From Butyriboletus loyo (lineage: Eukaryota > Basidiomycota > Agaricomycetes > Boletales > Boletaceae): a stretch of 64,000 bases of DNA. The translations under genes were made by a program, and so were the position numbers. The notes beneath the pieces were generated by a model. The model worked only from the letters and a program-made list of their open reading frames with translations, made no database searches and was not told the origin of the DNA. Positions 1 through 10,551 of the stretch are shown here, one piece after another; the first letter of the stretch is position 1; each line of letters opens with the position of its first letter. Location: positions 27,527-91,526 of the forward strand of contig JBBPSI010000095.1 of NCBI GenBank assembly GCA_038093515.1, given 5' to 3'.

Positions 1-287
1 AGTTGTATTGGCGCTGGTCGTGTGACTGCCCAAGATGTAATTCGAATTCAAATCATCCGAAACAACCGGTGCCACGTCGCGAAGAGAGCTTGGTTTGCAT
101 TACAATGCAGATGAAACCATCCGTACAGTCCATCCATCAAGAGAAGGAACGTCTCGAACGCACAGAAATGTCAGACCAATACAGTCATGGTGTCTTTTGG
201 CATATGTCCATAGCATGCAAGGACATCGTGGTGAGGAACGACATGGACATAAAGCCTGGGGTAAGTAGATAAAACAAAAGAAAACGT
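1..287. other. 3' flank of the uS4 gene, nothing recognised
   Basis: This stretch lies downstream of the uS4 stop codon and should hold its 3' UTR. The short open frames on both strands match no family I know and look like chance frames. Confidence 0.4.
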
Positions 288-1093
288 TTACTCTTCCTCT
301 TCTTCGTCGCCGCCCTCTTCTCTCTTGGCAGCTGCAGCAGCCCGCTTGCGCTTGACACGACCAGGGCGTCCGCCTCCGTATGGCGAAGTGAGCGCAAAGT
401 CGATGTGCTTTTGCGAGTCGAGACGAACAACAAATGATGCGACGTTGACAATTTGCTTTCCAACGCTTCAAAGAGATCACATGAGCATCCTGGTTATACT
501 TTCGGGAATCCCGTCTTACCGAATGTGGCGTTGTCTGATGAGCGTACGAGCGTGGTGGATGCTCTTGGCGAGGTTGGTCTTGAACACCTGCGTTTGCAGC
601 CGGCGTTCCAAGAAATCCTCGACTTTCAGAGCCAACACGTAATCGAGGCGCATGCGGGACTCGTCCAGCACACCAATACGGACGAGACGACGGATGAGGG
701 CGTTACCCTCGAAAAGACGCTTGGGATCCTTGTCATCGAGCTTGAGCAGCTCACGAGCGGCACGACGGATTTTGGAGAGGATGAGACCGATACGCCAGAT
801 TTCGCGTTTGTTGCGGAGGCCGTACTCGCCAGCAAGCTAGACCGATAAGAATGTCAGTCTCACAAACGCAATCGTAGCGAACAGATGTACCTTCAACTCG
901 GCATCGAGACGAGCTGAACCGTATGCACGATGAGGGACCTTGTAACTGTAGTGTTATCAACACGATGGTGAGCACACCATGTCCTGCTACGACCTCGAGA
1001 CTTACGTCTTGCTGTGGTTCCGTGGTGCCCTGCGGTGAAATAATGAGCACGACGTGGGAGTTGTTGGACACGACGAGGACAGTACCTAGGCAT
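288..1093 (-). CDS. RPS9: 40S ribosomal protein uS4 (S9), five exons
   Basis: Structural protein of the small cytosolic ribosomal subunit that binds 18S rRNA near the decoding region. Exons on the minus strand: 1093-1086, 1029-1006, 945-891, 836-520 and 465-288. They sum to 582 nt, 193 residues. The protein starts [20 protein letters not shown], runs through [16 protein letters not shown] and the S4 RNA-binding segment ([20 protein letters not shown]), and ends in a basic stretch followed by GGDEEEE, as fungal S9 proteins do. Four introns of 54-60 nt begin GT and end AG. The first exon is only 8 nt (ATG CCT AG), so a simple ORF search misses the true start. The gene is divergent from the eL21 gene, 202 nt away. 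Assignment is firm; only minor exon edges could move. Confidence 0.96.
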
Positions 1094-1295
1094 TTTTCTT
1101 GAGGTCGGACGTGTGTCACTCCACGACCATACTGAGGACGGGAGTGGTGTGTGCGCCACAACTGTATAGTTCCATCTAAGCCACCGGAGATACCCGGAGC
1201 ATCCACTCGACACCAACATCGACAACGCCGACACCGTAAGTTTACCCAAGACTTTCTTCATCGTCGCTGCTGACAGCAACCTCGCAGCACTCAAG
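1094..1295. promoter_or_regulatory. shared divergent promoter of the uS4 and eL21 genes
   Basis: Only 202 nt separate the two start codons, which face away from each other, so both ribosomal protein genes must be driven from this interval. Co-regulation is inferred from the arrangement; I did not recognise a specific factor site. Confidence 0.6.
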
Positions 1296-1942
1296 ATGCC
1301 TCACTCATTCGGTTACCGCGCGCGCACGCGCGACATGTTCAAGCGGGGCTTCAAGGGTAAATATCGAGGACTTTCTCTGCGTGAACTTGGATCCTAACAA
1401 ACGCATCAGAGCACGGCCCCGTCAAATTGTCGACATACCTCATCAACTACCGTGTCGGCGATATCGTCGACATCAAGGCCAATGCCGCCCAGCAAAAGGG
1501 TATGCCCCACAAATACTACCACGGGTCCGTCCGCTTCATGTATTCCCTTGCTGGATTTTGTGTCTGAATGCTGAAATCGCAGGCGAACTGGCATCGTCTA
1601 CAACGTCACACAACACGCCGTCGGTGTCATTGTTTACAAGGTCGTCGGCAACCGGTACATCGAGAAGCGCGTCAACCTCCGCGTTGAGCACATCAAGCAC
1701 TCCAAGTGTCGGCAAGAGTTCTTGGACCGGGTGAAGCGTAACCACGACGCACACGTCGCTGCCAAGGAAAAGGGCGGTAAGTACTCTGTGTCTGGGTTGG
1801 GAACCGTGCATGCTGATGTCGTGCGGTAGAGCGTATCTCGTTGAAGCGCGTGCATGCGCTCCCTCGGGAAGCCCATACCGTGTCGGTTGTGGACAACGGA
1901 CCGCAAACGATGGTGCCTGTACCATACGAGACTACGATTTAA
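1296..1942 (+). CDS. RPL21: 60S ribosomal protein eL21, four exons
   Basis: Component of the large cytosolic ribosomal subunit. Exons 1296-1356, 1410-1524, 1583-1776 and 1830-1942 give 483 nt, 160 residues, the usual eL21 length. The product begins [20 protein letters not shown], carries the family core ([38 protein letters not shown]) and ends [13 protein letters not shown], matching the eL21 C-terminus. All three introns (53-58 nt) are GT-AG. It forms a divergent pair with the uS4 gene, consistent with coordinated ribosome synthesis. No anomalies seen. Confidence 0.96.
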
Positions 1943-2103
1943 AACGAGATGTGCATTATTTGTCGTACTTTTCTATGCTAGCACACCATGCCCATGCAAT
2001 CATGACTTTCATGTCGCTGAGTTTATTGAAGAGCATGCCTGTATTTGGGCAAAGTCTTGTAGAAACTACACAACCAAACAACTTGCTACTCCTCAGCTCG
2101 ACA

Positions 2104-3235
2104 ATGCCATCCAAGCACACCCGAGACCGTTCAGGATCCCCAGAACGAGACTCTTTCCTCCCTGACGGAATCTCCACCATCTCGGAGTCCGACTACTTTC
2201 TCAAAAACACCGAGTTCAGAGTATGGCTCAAGGACGAAAAAGACAAGGTCTGTCACACCTACGTCTCTGTCCCGTCAGACACGTTGAGCTCCCCCTTTTC
2301 TTTCTGAAATGACAGTACTTTGATGAACTCTCGAGCGAGAGAGCGCGCAGGTGTGCATGCGCTGATCTACCCCTTCCACCACGGTGCCGTTGACGCGGTA
2401 ATGACCCCCCCATCACAAACGCTCACAGTTACTTTCGCAAGTTTGTTCGTGCGTGGAACAAAGGGAGACTCCCCAGTGCGTTTAATTCCCTCGCGCATGT
2501 CATATTCATCTTCCTTGACATCTCGTATCACGACAGAGGGGTTGTACCACGACGCAGCTGCGATGGCTGGCTCCGCAGCCAACCAGACTGCTTACAAGTG
2601 GTCGTTTGCTGGTAAGGGCTCGAGGGCAGATGCCAACGCACTGCGTGCCGCACGGGAGGAAGTTGATTCGGCGACGTATCACCGTTCGGCGGGCAGCGGT
2701 GGTCATGCTCAGAGGACCGTCGGCGATGGCAGTCGCGTTATCGGACCCACCCTCCCATCCGCATCAGACCTCGTCCTTGCGAGAGAAACCGCATCTGAAC
2801 ACCAAGCCTCTGAACGAGACCTCAAACGGAAACGGGATCGTGCGGAGGCGAAGGAACGTCTGGAAGACACAGTGGGACCGAAAGAAGTGGGGCGGGAGGG
2901 GATGTTGGAGAAGAAACGTGCGCGGAGAGAGAACGATCGTGCGTTTCGGGAGAAGGGGGACGATGGGTATGAAGCGGACGAATCGACGTTGCTTGGCGGC
3001 GGAGATAGTTTCAGAGACCAGTTATGTCTCTGCATGTTTCTCACCACGCTTTGTAACTGACGTCTACGACAGCATAGCACGACGAGATGCTTCCCGGAAA
3101 CGTTTCGAAGAGAAGCGGGCGTCAACACGAGAAGACAAGACCGCGACAGCGCGTGAACGTACCGTCGCAATGCGCGAGAAAGACAAGGCGACTATGGACA
3201 TGTTCCAACAGCTTGCTAAACAACGGTTCGGATAG
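2104..3235 (+). CDS. SCI1-like conserved protein, five exons
   Basis: Exons 2104-2247, 2316-2350, 2429-2475, 2537-3020 and 3073-3235 give 873 nt, 290 residues. The N-terminal third has a block found in eukaryotic proteins including plant STYLE CELL-CYCLE INHIBITOR 1: FRVWLKDEKDKYFDELSSER, then YFRKFVRAWNKGRLP, then a Trp-containing YKWSFA. The C-terminal half is a long basic and acidic, probably coiled, region rich in RERD, KRKRDRAEAKERLED and EKKRARREN, ending DMFQQLAKQRFG. The role in fungi is not known to me; a nuclear protein is a reasonable guess from composition. This is the only copy with the 5' exons. At least six fragments of its 3' exons recur across the window next to WD40 genes. 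It is convergent with WD40 copy A. Confidence 0.8.
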
Positions 3236-3857
3236 TCTTACAGCCATTGTACACATTATCGTGAGTACACGCTCGTGCTATCATCGTATACTGGTAATAC
3301 ACGGCCCATCGCTTACATGGTGTTCTATCCGTGGATGCGACATGCGGTCTCGAGCTTGAACATACTTTGAGCCAGCGTCGGCAAATAGACACGCCACATA
3401 CTCTTCTCTTGATACGTGTGTGGTACTACTTTGGCTCGGATACAGTATGACAATGGCACTCTGCTCATATGCCTATATGACATGTACACCATTCTTGTGC
3501 AAAAGATCGAATACCGAGACGTTGACGTCCTCGCCAAAAGCCGGGACGTCCCACCAGACGCACATCCTCGTCTTGGAAGATATTTTATAACCATGCAACA
3601 GCTTCCAACGCCACGGTGTGATACGAACTCGTAGAACTACACGATGGATGCTCCCGGACTTGCGATCCGATGGAATCACTGCGTCTCGTCATGTGCGCCT
3701 GGGCGGATACACAACATCCATGCAGGTAACCTGATTGCAAGGGTGGCATGGTCTGATCCTTGCTGATGCTGATCCACTGTGAGTCTAACAATGTAAACCA
3801 AATGAGATCACGCGCACCATTACATGGACCCCCACGACGGAGGGTTCAGATGGATTA
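3236..3857. repeat. convergent spacer, part of the amplified unit
   Basis: The spacer between the SCI1-like gene and WD40 copy A recurs with small changes next to copies B, D, E and the right-arm copies. The minus strand keeps an open frame (3585-3791, containing WISISKDQTMPPLQSGYLHG) whose counterparts are open or nearly open in several other copies. It may therefore hold extra 3' exons of the WD40 gene or be its 3' UTR. Confidence 0.6.
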
Positions 3858-5830
3858 TTATCTGTTTGCGCCTAACAGGGCGTGAGGTGTCATGACAAGC
3901 TGTACCATCATCAGAACAAAACGCACTGGGCCCGCCACACTCGGATCCGCAGCACGTTCTCCGCTACGGGAAGGATCTTCGTTCGGCTGGTTGGGAACCG
4001 TGGCCTTGGCACGCGATTTGCGCTGCGATGCGTGGTGAGTCTCTGCATACAAATCCGAGGAATAGCGAACCTTTCGCCTTCTGGTGAATCCTGTGGATGT
4101 TCGCTAAAATGAAATATTAGGCACACCGCACCCCATCGTCTAACAAAGGAAGAACACTCACTGCTTGACGTTCAGCTGCAGCCATCCTCGAAGGGCCCTC
4201 GTTTGTGGCATCCACTCTCGCTGGGGAGTGGGAAGGAGATTGATGATCCGCGGGTTGGCGTGGCTTTCCGGAACGTCGACTGGGCCTGTCTGAAGTGCCG
4301 TCCATCTTACTTTTTCCCAGTAGCAACTTTTTAAATATCGAATGACGACCTTGCGATGACTGGACAGTATCAAAGTTGTCCCCCGGTAGCCGATCCTCTC
4401 GGGGATCAGCAGCGGAGGTCGGGGACGGTGGCTCCAGCAGCGTCAACACAACAGCAATATATAGAAAGAGGTCGCCACTAACCTCGTCGAAGTTAAATTC
4501 GGCCACTGGCGTGGTTGGTGGTACCTCGTGCTATGTCATCGTGAGAACTTGCGCCGAGGGGGACACGAACGAAAGGATACCTCGAGGAGCTCATCCCTAT
4601 CTTCACTATGTCCCTCAGACTTGAGTGGGCCAGATTTTCCAGGACCTTCCTGTTATATATATGCAATAGAGTCAGCGTAACTCTTTCAGTGACAAAATGA
4701 GAACTCCTACCAGATTGGAGTTGGCTGGGTTGTCATCATGACCATCCGAGGTCGATGGCTGCTCATCTTGTCCTTCCTCGCTAGTAGACACCTGATGGAA
4801 TGAGGCTTATCTAACATGCTGGGGCTATGAGAGCACCAGTACATACATGGAAAGGACCATAAATGTCAGGGAGAATATTGCTGAGATCATGAATATCAAT
4901 TTTCCCGTCCTGTCGTCCGGTTGCGAGATAGCTGCTGTCTGAAGAAACAGCAATTGGCCGTGACCATTTGCGACCCTCAATGATAGGGCCAATGCGAGTC
5001 AGCGTCGATGGGTCCAGAAATGAGATTGAATGCAATGTGAGGATGGCAATGAATTTCCCATTGGCAGCTAGAGCGATAGAGCAGATGTCGTCACTGCCAT
5101 CATGGAGAATTGGTGATTGAGCAAGCTGGGAGCCAGTGGAGGTGTCAAAACACCTGATCTTGTTGTCGAGGGATGTCGCAAAAATTTGTTGACCATTGCT
5201 TGACCATGCAAGTGGGGTGACTGAGAATCGTCCAGGCATGGCACTTTCGATTGTGATGAGCTTGTCGCCATTGTGACTATCAAAAATGCGGATGGAGCCT
5301 GGCTTGAAGCAGGCAGTGGCGATGTGATCCCCCCCTGGGGAGAATTTGATTCCAGTGACTTGCCAGTCCAGTCGGAGCGGGCCAACAAGTCTCTTTCCAC
5401 TTGTGATGCTCCAAATGCTCACGTCGCGTTCGTAAGTCCCGGTAGCAAACGTGCTCGAATCCGGAGAGATGTCGACCGTCAACACATCATTTGTGCCATC
5501 TACGTCGATGACCTTTTCAAGCACCTTCGCATCCCATACACTTGCGCCCTGAGTCGTTCCGCACACCATCCATTTGTGATCGCTCGATGCTGAAACAGCT
5601 TGTAACTTCATGTTTGCCCGCGTTCCGACCTCTTGTCCATCTGCAAGTCGCCATCTTCGAATCCCATCCTTACCCCCACCTAAAACATGCTTTCCATCAG
5701 GGTGGAAAATGACTGCATGTACAAAGTCAGAGTGACCAGCGTCAAGGACTATTGTTGGGTCTTACCGAATTGTTAGTATATACCCAAACACTCATTGGAG
5801 CTGCTACGCACCGGTATTCGTCGACGACAT
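3858..5830 (-). CDS. WD40-repeat protein with lineage-specific tail, copy A
   Basis: Exons on the minus strand: 5830-5812, 5760-4847, 4791-4711, 4649-4581, 4530-4483, 4431-4162 and 4103-3858, giving 549 codons and 548 residues with every frame closing. Exons 1-2 (about 311 residues) form a WD40-like propeller. It starts MSSTNTDPTIVLDAGHS and has blades with FHPDGKHVLGGGKDGIRRWR, DHKWMVCG..ASVWD, VDISPDSSTFATGTYERDVS and IKFSPGGDHIATAC..IRIFDS. Exons 3-7 encode a polar tail, acidic then basic, with SQGRHSIFKKLLLGKSK and FTRRRKVRYSSDLYAE. No catalytic domain is seen, so scaffolding is the likely general role. The last 25 residues are uncertain: CCA|GTGCGT could be a donor for a 55 nt intron leading to further exons. 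Convergent with the SCI1-like gene. Confidence 0.82.
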
Positions 5831-7199
5831 CTTCACCAATGGTACACAATCGTCGGCGTTGAAAAGTCAAGGAATAACGTGTTTCGATTTACTCGTAAGG
5901 CACAAAGTTGCCGTATAAACACGTCTCCGCATTCTTAATATGGTCTGTTCAGGCAGGTGCCTCGTGTCTTTGGCGCTTGTACTTGCTCGGATCCCAGTTA
6001 GGTGACCCTTAGGCAAGTAAGTAACCAACATCGCCGAAACTTTCCTGCTTTGCCAAGGGAAGTCTGTGATTGCTCATCATATCTTTGGCTACAGGATTTA
6101 GTTCACGACGCGTGTACAATGCGCGTCAGACCGGCTTGCGATATAATGTGACAGCAATGTACGTCTGTGCTCCGCCCTTTCTGCCCTTGCTTTGTAGCCT
6201 GAAGTAGGTCAACCAAGCCAACGTCTGCCAACGATGATTAATGCCGCCGCTCAGAATGACAAGTCAGATGCAGTGTCTGTCTCTTCAGCCACGCGGTCGT
6301 CTGTATCGATGAATTCATCTCGCATTGCACCTTTGCCCCTTATCCATTTGACACCAGATTCCCACAGGCCAGGTTGCCCTCGGTCTACCTCACGTACATT
6401 TGGGGTCAATGCTGAGGGTTGCTCGCAGCCTCTACCCATTCGTTTGTATTTCCCGTGTCCTCATTAAGGAAAAGGTATCGAATTCCAGCCACTACTAACA
6501 CCCCAACATTCCATTTCAGGTAACATTTCAGTCCTGGGAGGGAGTCCTGCGGTGAGCTCTACTGGTGAGTCGAATAGTGGCATGCGCCATTCACGCCGCG
6601 CGATGGTAATGACATTGATGGGCAGCCAAAGGACGATGGCACTGCTGTGGTCCAACATTTAAAACTTGGGGACATGCGAAGTAGACGAGGGCGATATTTG
6701 AAGATCCGCAGCCCATCCGTGGTTGAGAGTGGGCAAAGACAAATCTCCCGAGTAAGCAGAGAACGCGAGAACATTGACGGAGCTAGGCCAACGTTGCGAT
6801 CAAGGTTAGTTTGACGTTCTTGTCTGGTTTTATTGTCTTAATCAGGTGAATATATGTATTCTACAAGATCAGAAATGGCTGGGGCCTCTGGTGCACGACG
6901 GTTCTGACGAGGACGTGGGGCTGCGTGGTTACAATCCAACGACCAGCGTAACGATGGAGAATGATGTCGATAGGACACCGCGACCGGGATGGGCAGCTTG
7001 GCAGGAGTCTCTGGTCAGTGACTGGCCCCGATGGTCCTACTTCAGCTCAGCAACGATGCTGCATACCTCACTGCCCATCAACGACTTGGAGCTTTTCTTA
7101 TCGCAAGACTTGCGTCCCACATGGCTGTCGGGGGTGACGAACGAGAGTACAGCTTGGATGTCGAATTTGGAAGTGGTGGGACCGTGTACGGCGCGGGAG
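5831..7199. repeat. spacer of array unit 1 with decayed ORF module
   Basis: This holds the upstream region of copy A and then sequence shared with other spacers. From 6234 an open frame starts MINAAAQNDKSDAVSVSS and reappears near 11967. Around 6720-6840 there is a stretch also present near 24270-24350. No intact gene is visible. It is probably a decayed gene carried along with the unit. Confidence 0.5.
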
Positions 7200-7799
7200 C
7201 GGGGAGAAGGTGCATGGTGGATGAAGTCGATTTGGCGACGTATCACCCTTGGGCAGCGGTGGCCATGCTCAGAGGACCGTCAGCGACGGCAACCGCATTA
7301 TCGGACCCACCCTCCCATCCGCATCAGACCTCGTCCTTGCGAGAGAAACCGCATCTGAACACCAAGCCTCTGAACGAGACCTCAAACGGAAACGGGGTGG
7401 TGCAGAGGGGAACGAATGTCTGGAAGACACGGTGGGACCGAAAGAAGTGGGGCGAGAGGGGATGTTAGAGAAGAAACGTGCGCGGAGAGAGAACGATCGT
7501 GCGTTTCGGGAGAAGGGGGACGATGGGTATGAAGCGGACGAATCGCGTCGACGTTGCTTGGCGGCGGAGATAGTTTCAGAGATCAATTATGTCTGCATGT
7601 TTCTTACCACGCTTTGTGACTGACGCCTATGACAGGATAGCACGATGAGATACTTCCCGGAAACGATTCGAAGTAGAAGCGTGTGTCAGCACGAGAAGAC
7701 AAGACCGCGACAGCGCATGAACGTACCGTCGCAATGCACGAGAAAGACAAGGTGACTATGGACATGTTCCAACAGCTTGCTAAACAACGGTTCAGATAG
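7200..7799 (+). pseudogene. SCI1-like 3' fragment (copy b)
   Basis: From about 7213 the sequence follows exon 4, intron 4 and exon 5 of the gene at 2104-3235 closely (GPTLPSASDLVLARETASEH, KEVGREGMLEKKRARREND). The 5' exons with the SCI1 block are absent. The exon 4 frame is still open (7249-7623), but exon 5 carries base changes and small indels, including in the part equivalent to FEEKRAS. It is a truncated passenger of the duplicated unit, convergent with WD40 copy B. Confidence 0.85.
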
Positions 7800-8570
7800 T
7801 CTTACAGCCATTGTACACGTTATCGTGAGTACACCCTCATGCTATCATCGTATACTGGCAATACACGGCCCATCGCTTACATGGTGTTCTATCCGTGGAT
7901 GTGTCATGCGGTCTCGAGCTGAACATACTTACTTTGAGCCGGCGTCGGCGAATAGACACGCCACATACTCTTCTCTTGATACGTGTGTGGTACTACTATT
8001 GGCTCGGATACAGCATGACGATGGCACCCCGTTCATATGCCTGGATGACATGTACACCCATATCCTGTCGTCAGAGACTCGTCCTTATACAAAAGATCAA
8101 ATACCGAGAAAAGTTGACGTGCCCGCCAAAAGCTGGGACATCCCATCAGATGCACGCCCTCGTCTTGAAAGATATTCTGTAACCATGCAACAGCTTTGAA
8201 CGCTACAAGTTGATACGAACTTGTAGAACTACACAATCGATGCTCCCGAACCTGCGATCCAGAGTAGAATTCACATGCGTTGGATAGAATCACTGGGTTA
8301 GTGATACATACTGACACTACACAGTGATACGAACTCGTAGAACTATATAATTGATGTTCCCGGATCCATAAGATCTATGTGTTGGATGGAATCACTGCGT
8401 CTCGTCATGTGCCCCCGGGCGGATACACAACATCCATGCGGGTAACCTGATTGCAAGGGTAGCATGGTCTGATCCTTGCTGATGCTGATCCACTGTGAGT
8501 CTGACAATGTAAACCAAATGAGATCATGCGCACCATTACCTGGACCCCCACGACGGAGGGTTCAGATGGA
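7800..8570. repeat. convergent spacer of array unit 2
   Basis: Clear counterpart of 3236-3857, with an extra internal repetition near 8190-8400. There the 'tgatacgaacttgtagaactacacaatcgatgctcccgga' type sequence occurs twice. No gene is seen apart from the minus-strand open frame that may extend the WD40 gene. Confidence 0.6.
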
Positions 8571-10551
8571 TTATTCTTTGTTTGCGCCTAACAGGGCGTG
8601 AGGTGTCATGACAAGTCGTACCATCACCAGAACAAAACGCACTGGGTCCGCTGCACTTGAATCTGCAGCACGTTCTCCGCTACCGGAAGGATCGTCGTTC
8701 GGTTGGTCAGGAACCGTGGCCTTTGCAGGAGATTTAGGCTGTAGTATCTGATGAGTCACTGTATACGAATCCGAGAAACAGAACCGAACCTGTCGCTTTC
8801 GGGAAATGCCTGTGGTCGTTCGCTAAGATGAAATGTTAGATACCGCTCCGATTGTCTACCAAAGAAAGAATACTCACTCGCTTACGTTTACCCGCAGCCA
8901 TCCACGAAGGTCCCTCGCTTGTGGTATCCACTCTCGCTGGGGAGTGGGAAGGAGATGGACAATCCGCGGGTTGGCGTGACTTTCCAGAACGTCGACTGAG
9001 CTTGTGTGAAGTGCGGTCCTTCTTGCTCTTTCGCGGAAGCAATTTTTTTAATATTGAATGACCCCGCGATGACTGGACAGTATTAATGTTGTCCCCCGGT
9101 AGCCGATCCACTCGGGGATCAGCAGCGGAGGTCGGGGACGGTGGCTACAGCAGCGTCAACACAACAGCAATATATAGAACGAGGTGGCCACCAACCTCGT
9201 CGAAGTTAAATTCGGCCGCTGGCGTGGTTGGTGGTACCTCATGCTATGTCATCGTGAGAACTTGCGCCGAGGGAAAACGAACGAAAGGATACCTCGAGGA
9301 GATCATCCCCATCTTCACTATGTCCTTGAAACTTGAGTGGGCCGGATTTTCCAGGACCTTCCTGTCATATATATGCAACGGAGTCAGCATAACTCTTTCA
9401 GTGACAGAATGAGAACTCCTACCGGATTGGTGTCGGCTAGTTCGTCATCATGACCATCCGAGGTCGATGGCCGCTCGTCTTGCCCTTCCTCACGAGTAGA
9501 CACCTGATGTAATGAGGCTTATCTGACATGCTGGGGCTATAAAAGCACCAATACATACGTGGAAAGGACCATACATGTCAGGGAGAATCTTGCTGAGATC
9601 ATGGATATCGATTTTCCCATCCCGTCGTCCAGTTGCGAGATAGCTGCTGTCCCAAGAAACAGAAATTGGCCATGACCATCTAAGGTCCTCGATGACAGGG
9701 CGAATGTGAGTCACTGTCGATGGGTCCAGAAATGAAATTGAATACAATGTGAGGATAGCAATGAATTTCCCATTGGCAGCTAGGGCAATAGAACAGATTT
9801 CATTGTCGCCGCCATGGAGAATTGGTGATTCAGCAAGCTGGGACCCAGTGGAGGCATCGAAAGATCTGATCTTGTTGTCGGGGGAGGTCGAAAAAATTTC
9901 TAAGCCATCACTTGACCATGCAAGTGGGATGACTGAGGACCATCCAGGTATGGTGGTATTGATTGTGATCAGCTCAGTGCCATTGCGAGTGTCGAAAATG
10001 CGGATGCTGGAGCCATTGGAGCAGCAAGTGGCGATGTGGTCGCCATTTGGGGAGAACTTGATTCCATTGATAGCTTTTTCATGTTGGAGCGGGCCAACAA
10101 GTCTCTTCCCACTTGTGATGCTCCAAATGCTCGCTTCCTTGGTATCTGCATTCCCAGTAGCAAATGCGGTCGAATCCGGGGAGATGTCAACAGCAAACAC
10201 CCTGTGTGTTCCCTCGACGTCGTTCATCTTTTCAACCACCTTCGCATCCCACACGCTTGCACCTTGATCCTCGGTTCCACACACTATCCATTTATGATCG
10301 CTCGACGCTGAAACGGCAAGTAACTTCATGTTCGTTTGCGTTCCGACCTCTTGACCATCTACAAGTCGCCATCTTCGAATCCCATGGTTTCCCCCGCCTA
10401 AAACATGCATTCCATCAGGGTGGAAAGTCACTGCCCATACATGGCCAGAGTGACCAGTGTCAAGGACTATTGTTGGGTCTTACTGAATTGTCAGTATCAT
10501 ATACCCAAACACTCGTCGGAGCTGCTACGCACCAGTATTTGTCGACGACAT
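8571..10551 (-). CDS. WD40-repeat protein with lineage-specific tail, copy B
   Basis: Exons on the minus strand: 10551-10533, 10478-9559, 9503-9423, 9361-9293, 9243-9196, 9144-8878 and 8822-8571, 552 codons and 551 residues, all open. Same plan as copy A: MSSTNTDPTIVLDTGHS, a WD40 propeller with HPDGMHVLGGGNHGIRRWR and EDQGASVWDAKVVEK, then a phase-0 exon tail containing GHSILKKLLPRKSKKD and ISRKRQVRF. Exon 6 ends KRKR rather than AERQA as in copy A. The exon 6 acceptor is CTGTAG instead of the usual CTGGAG, still a valid AG. Likely expressed given the intact frame, but nothing here proves it. The C-terminal PVRFVLVMVRLVMTPHALLG may be intron instead of protein. Confidence 0.82.

Noticed and set aside
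751..1294. Two minus-strand frames of 133-151 codons
   Set aside because: They span introns and exon shadows of the uS4 gene and its promoter.
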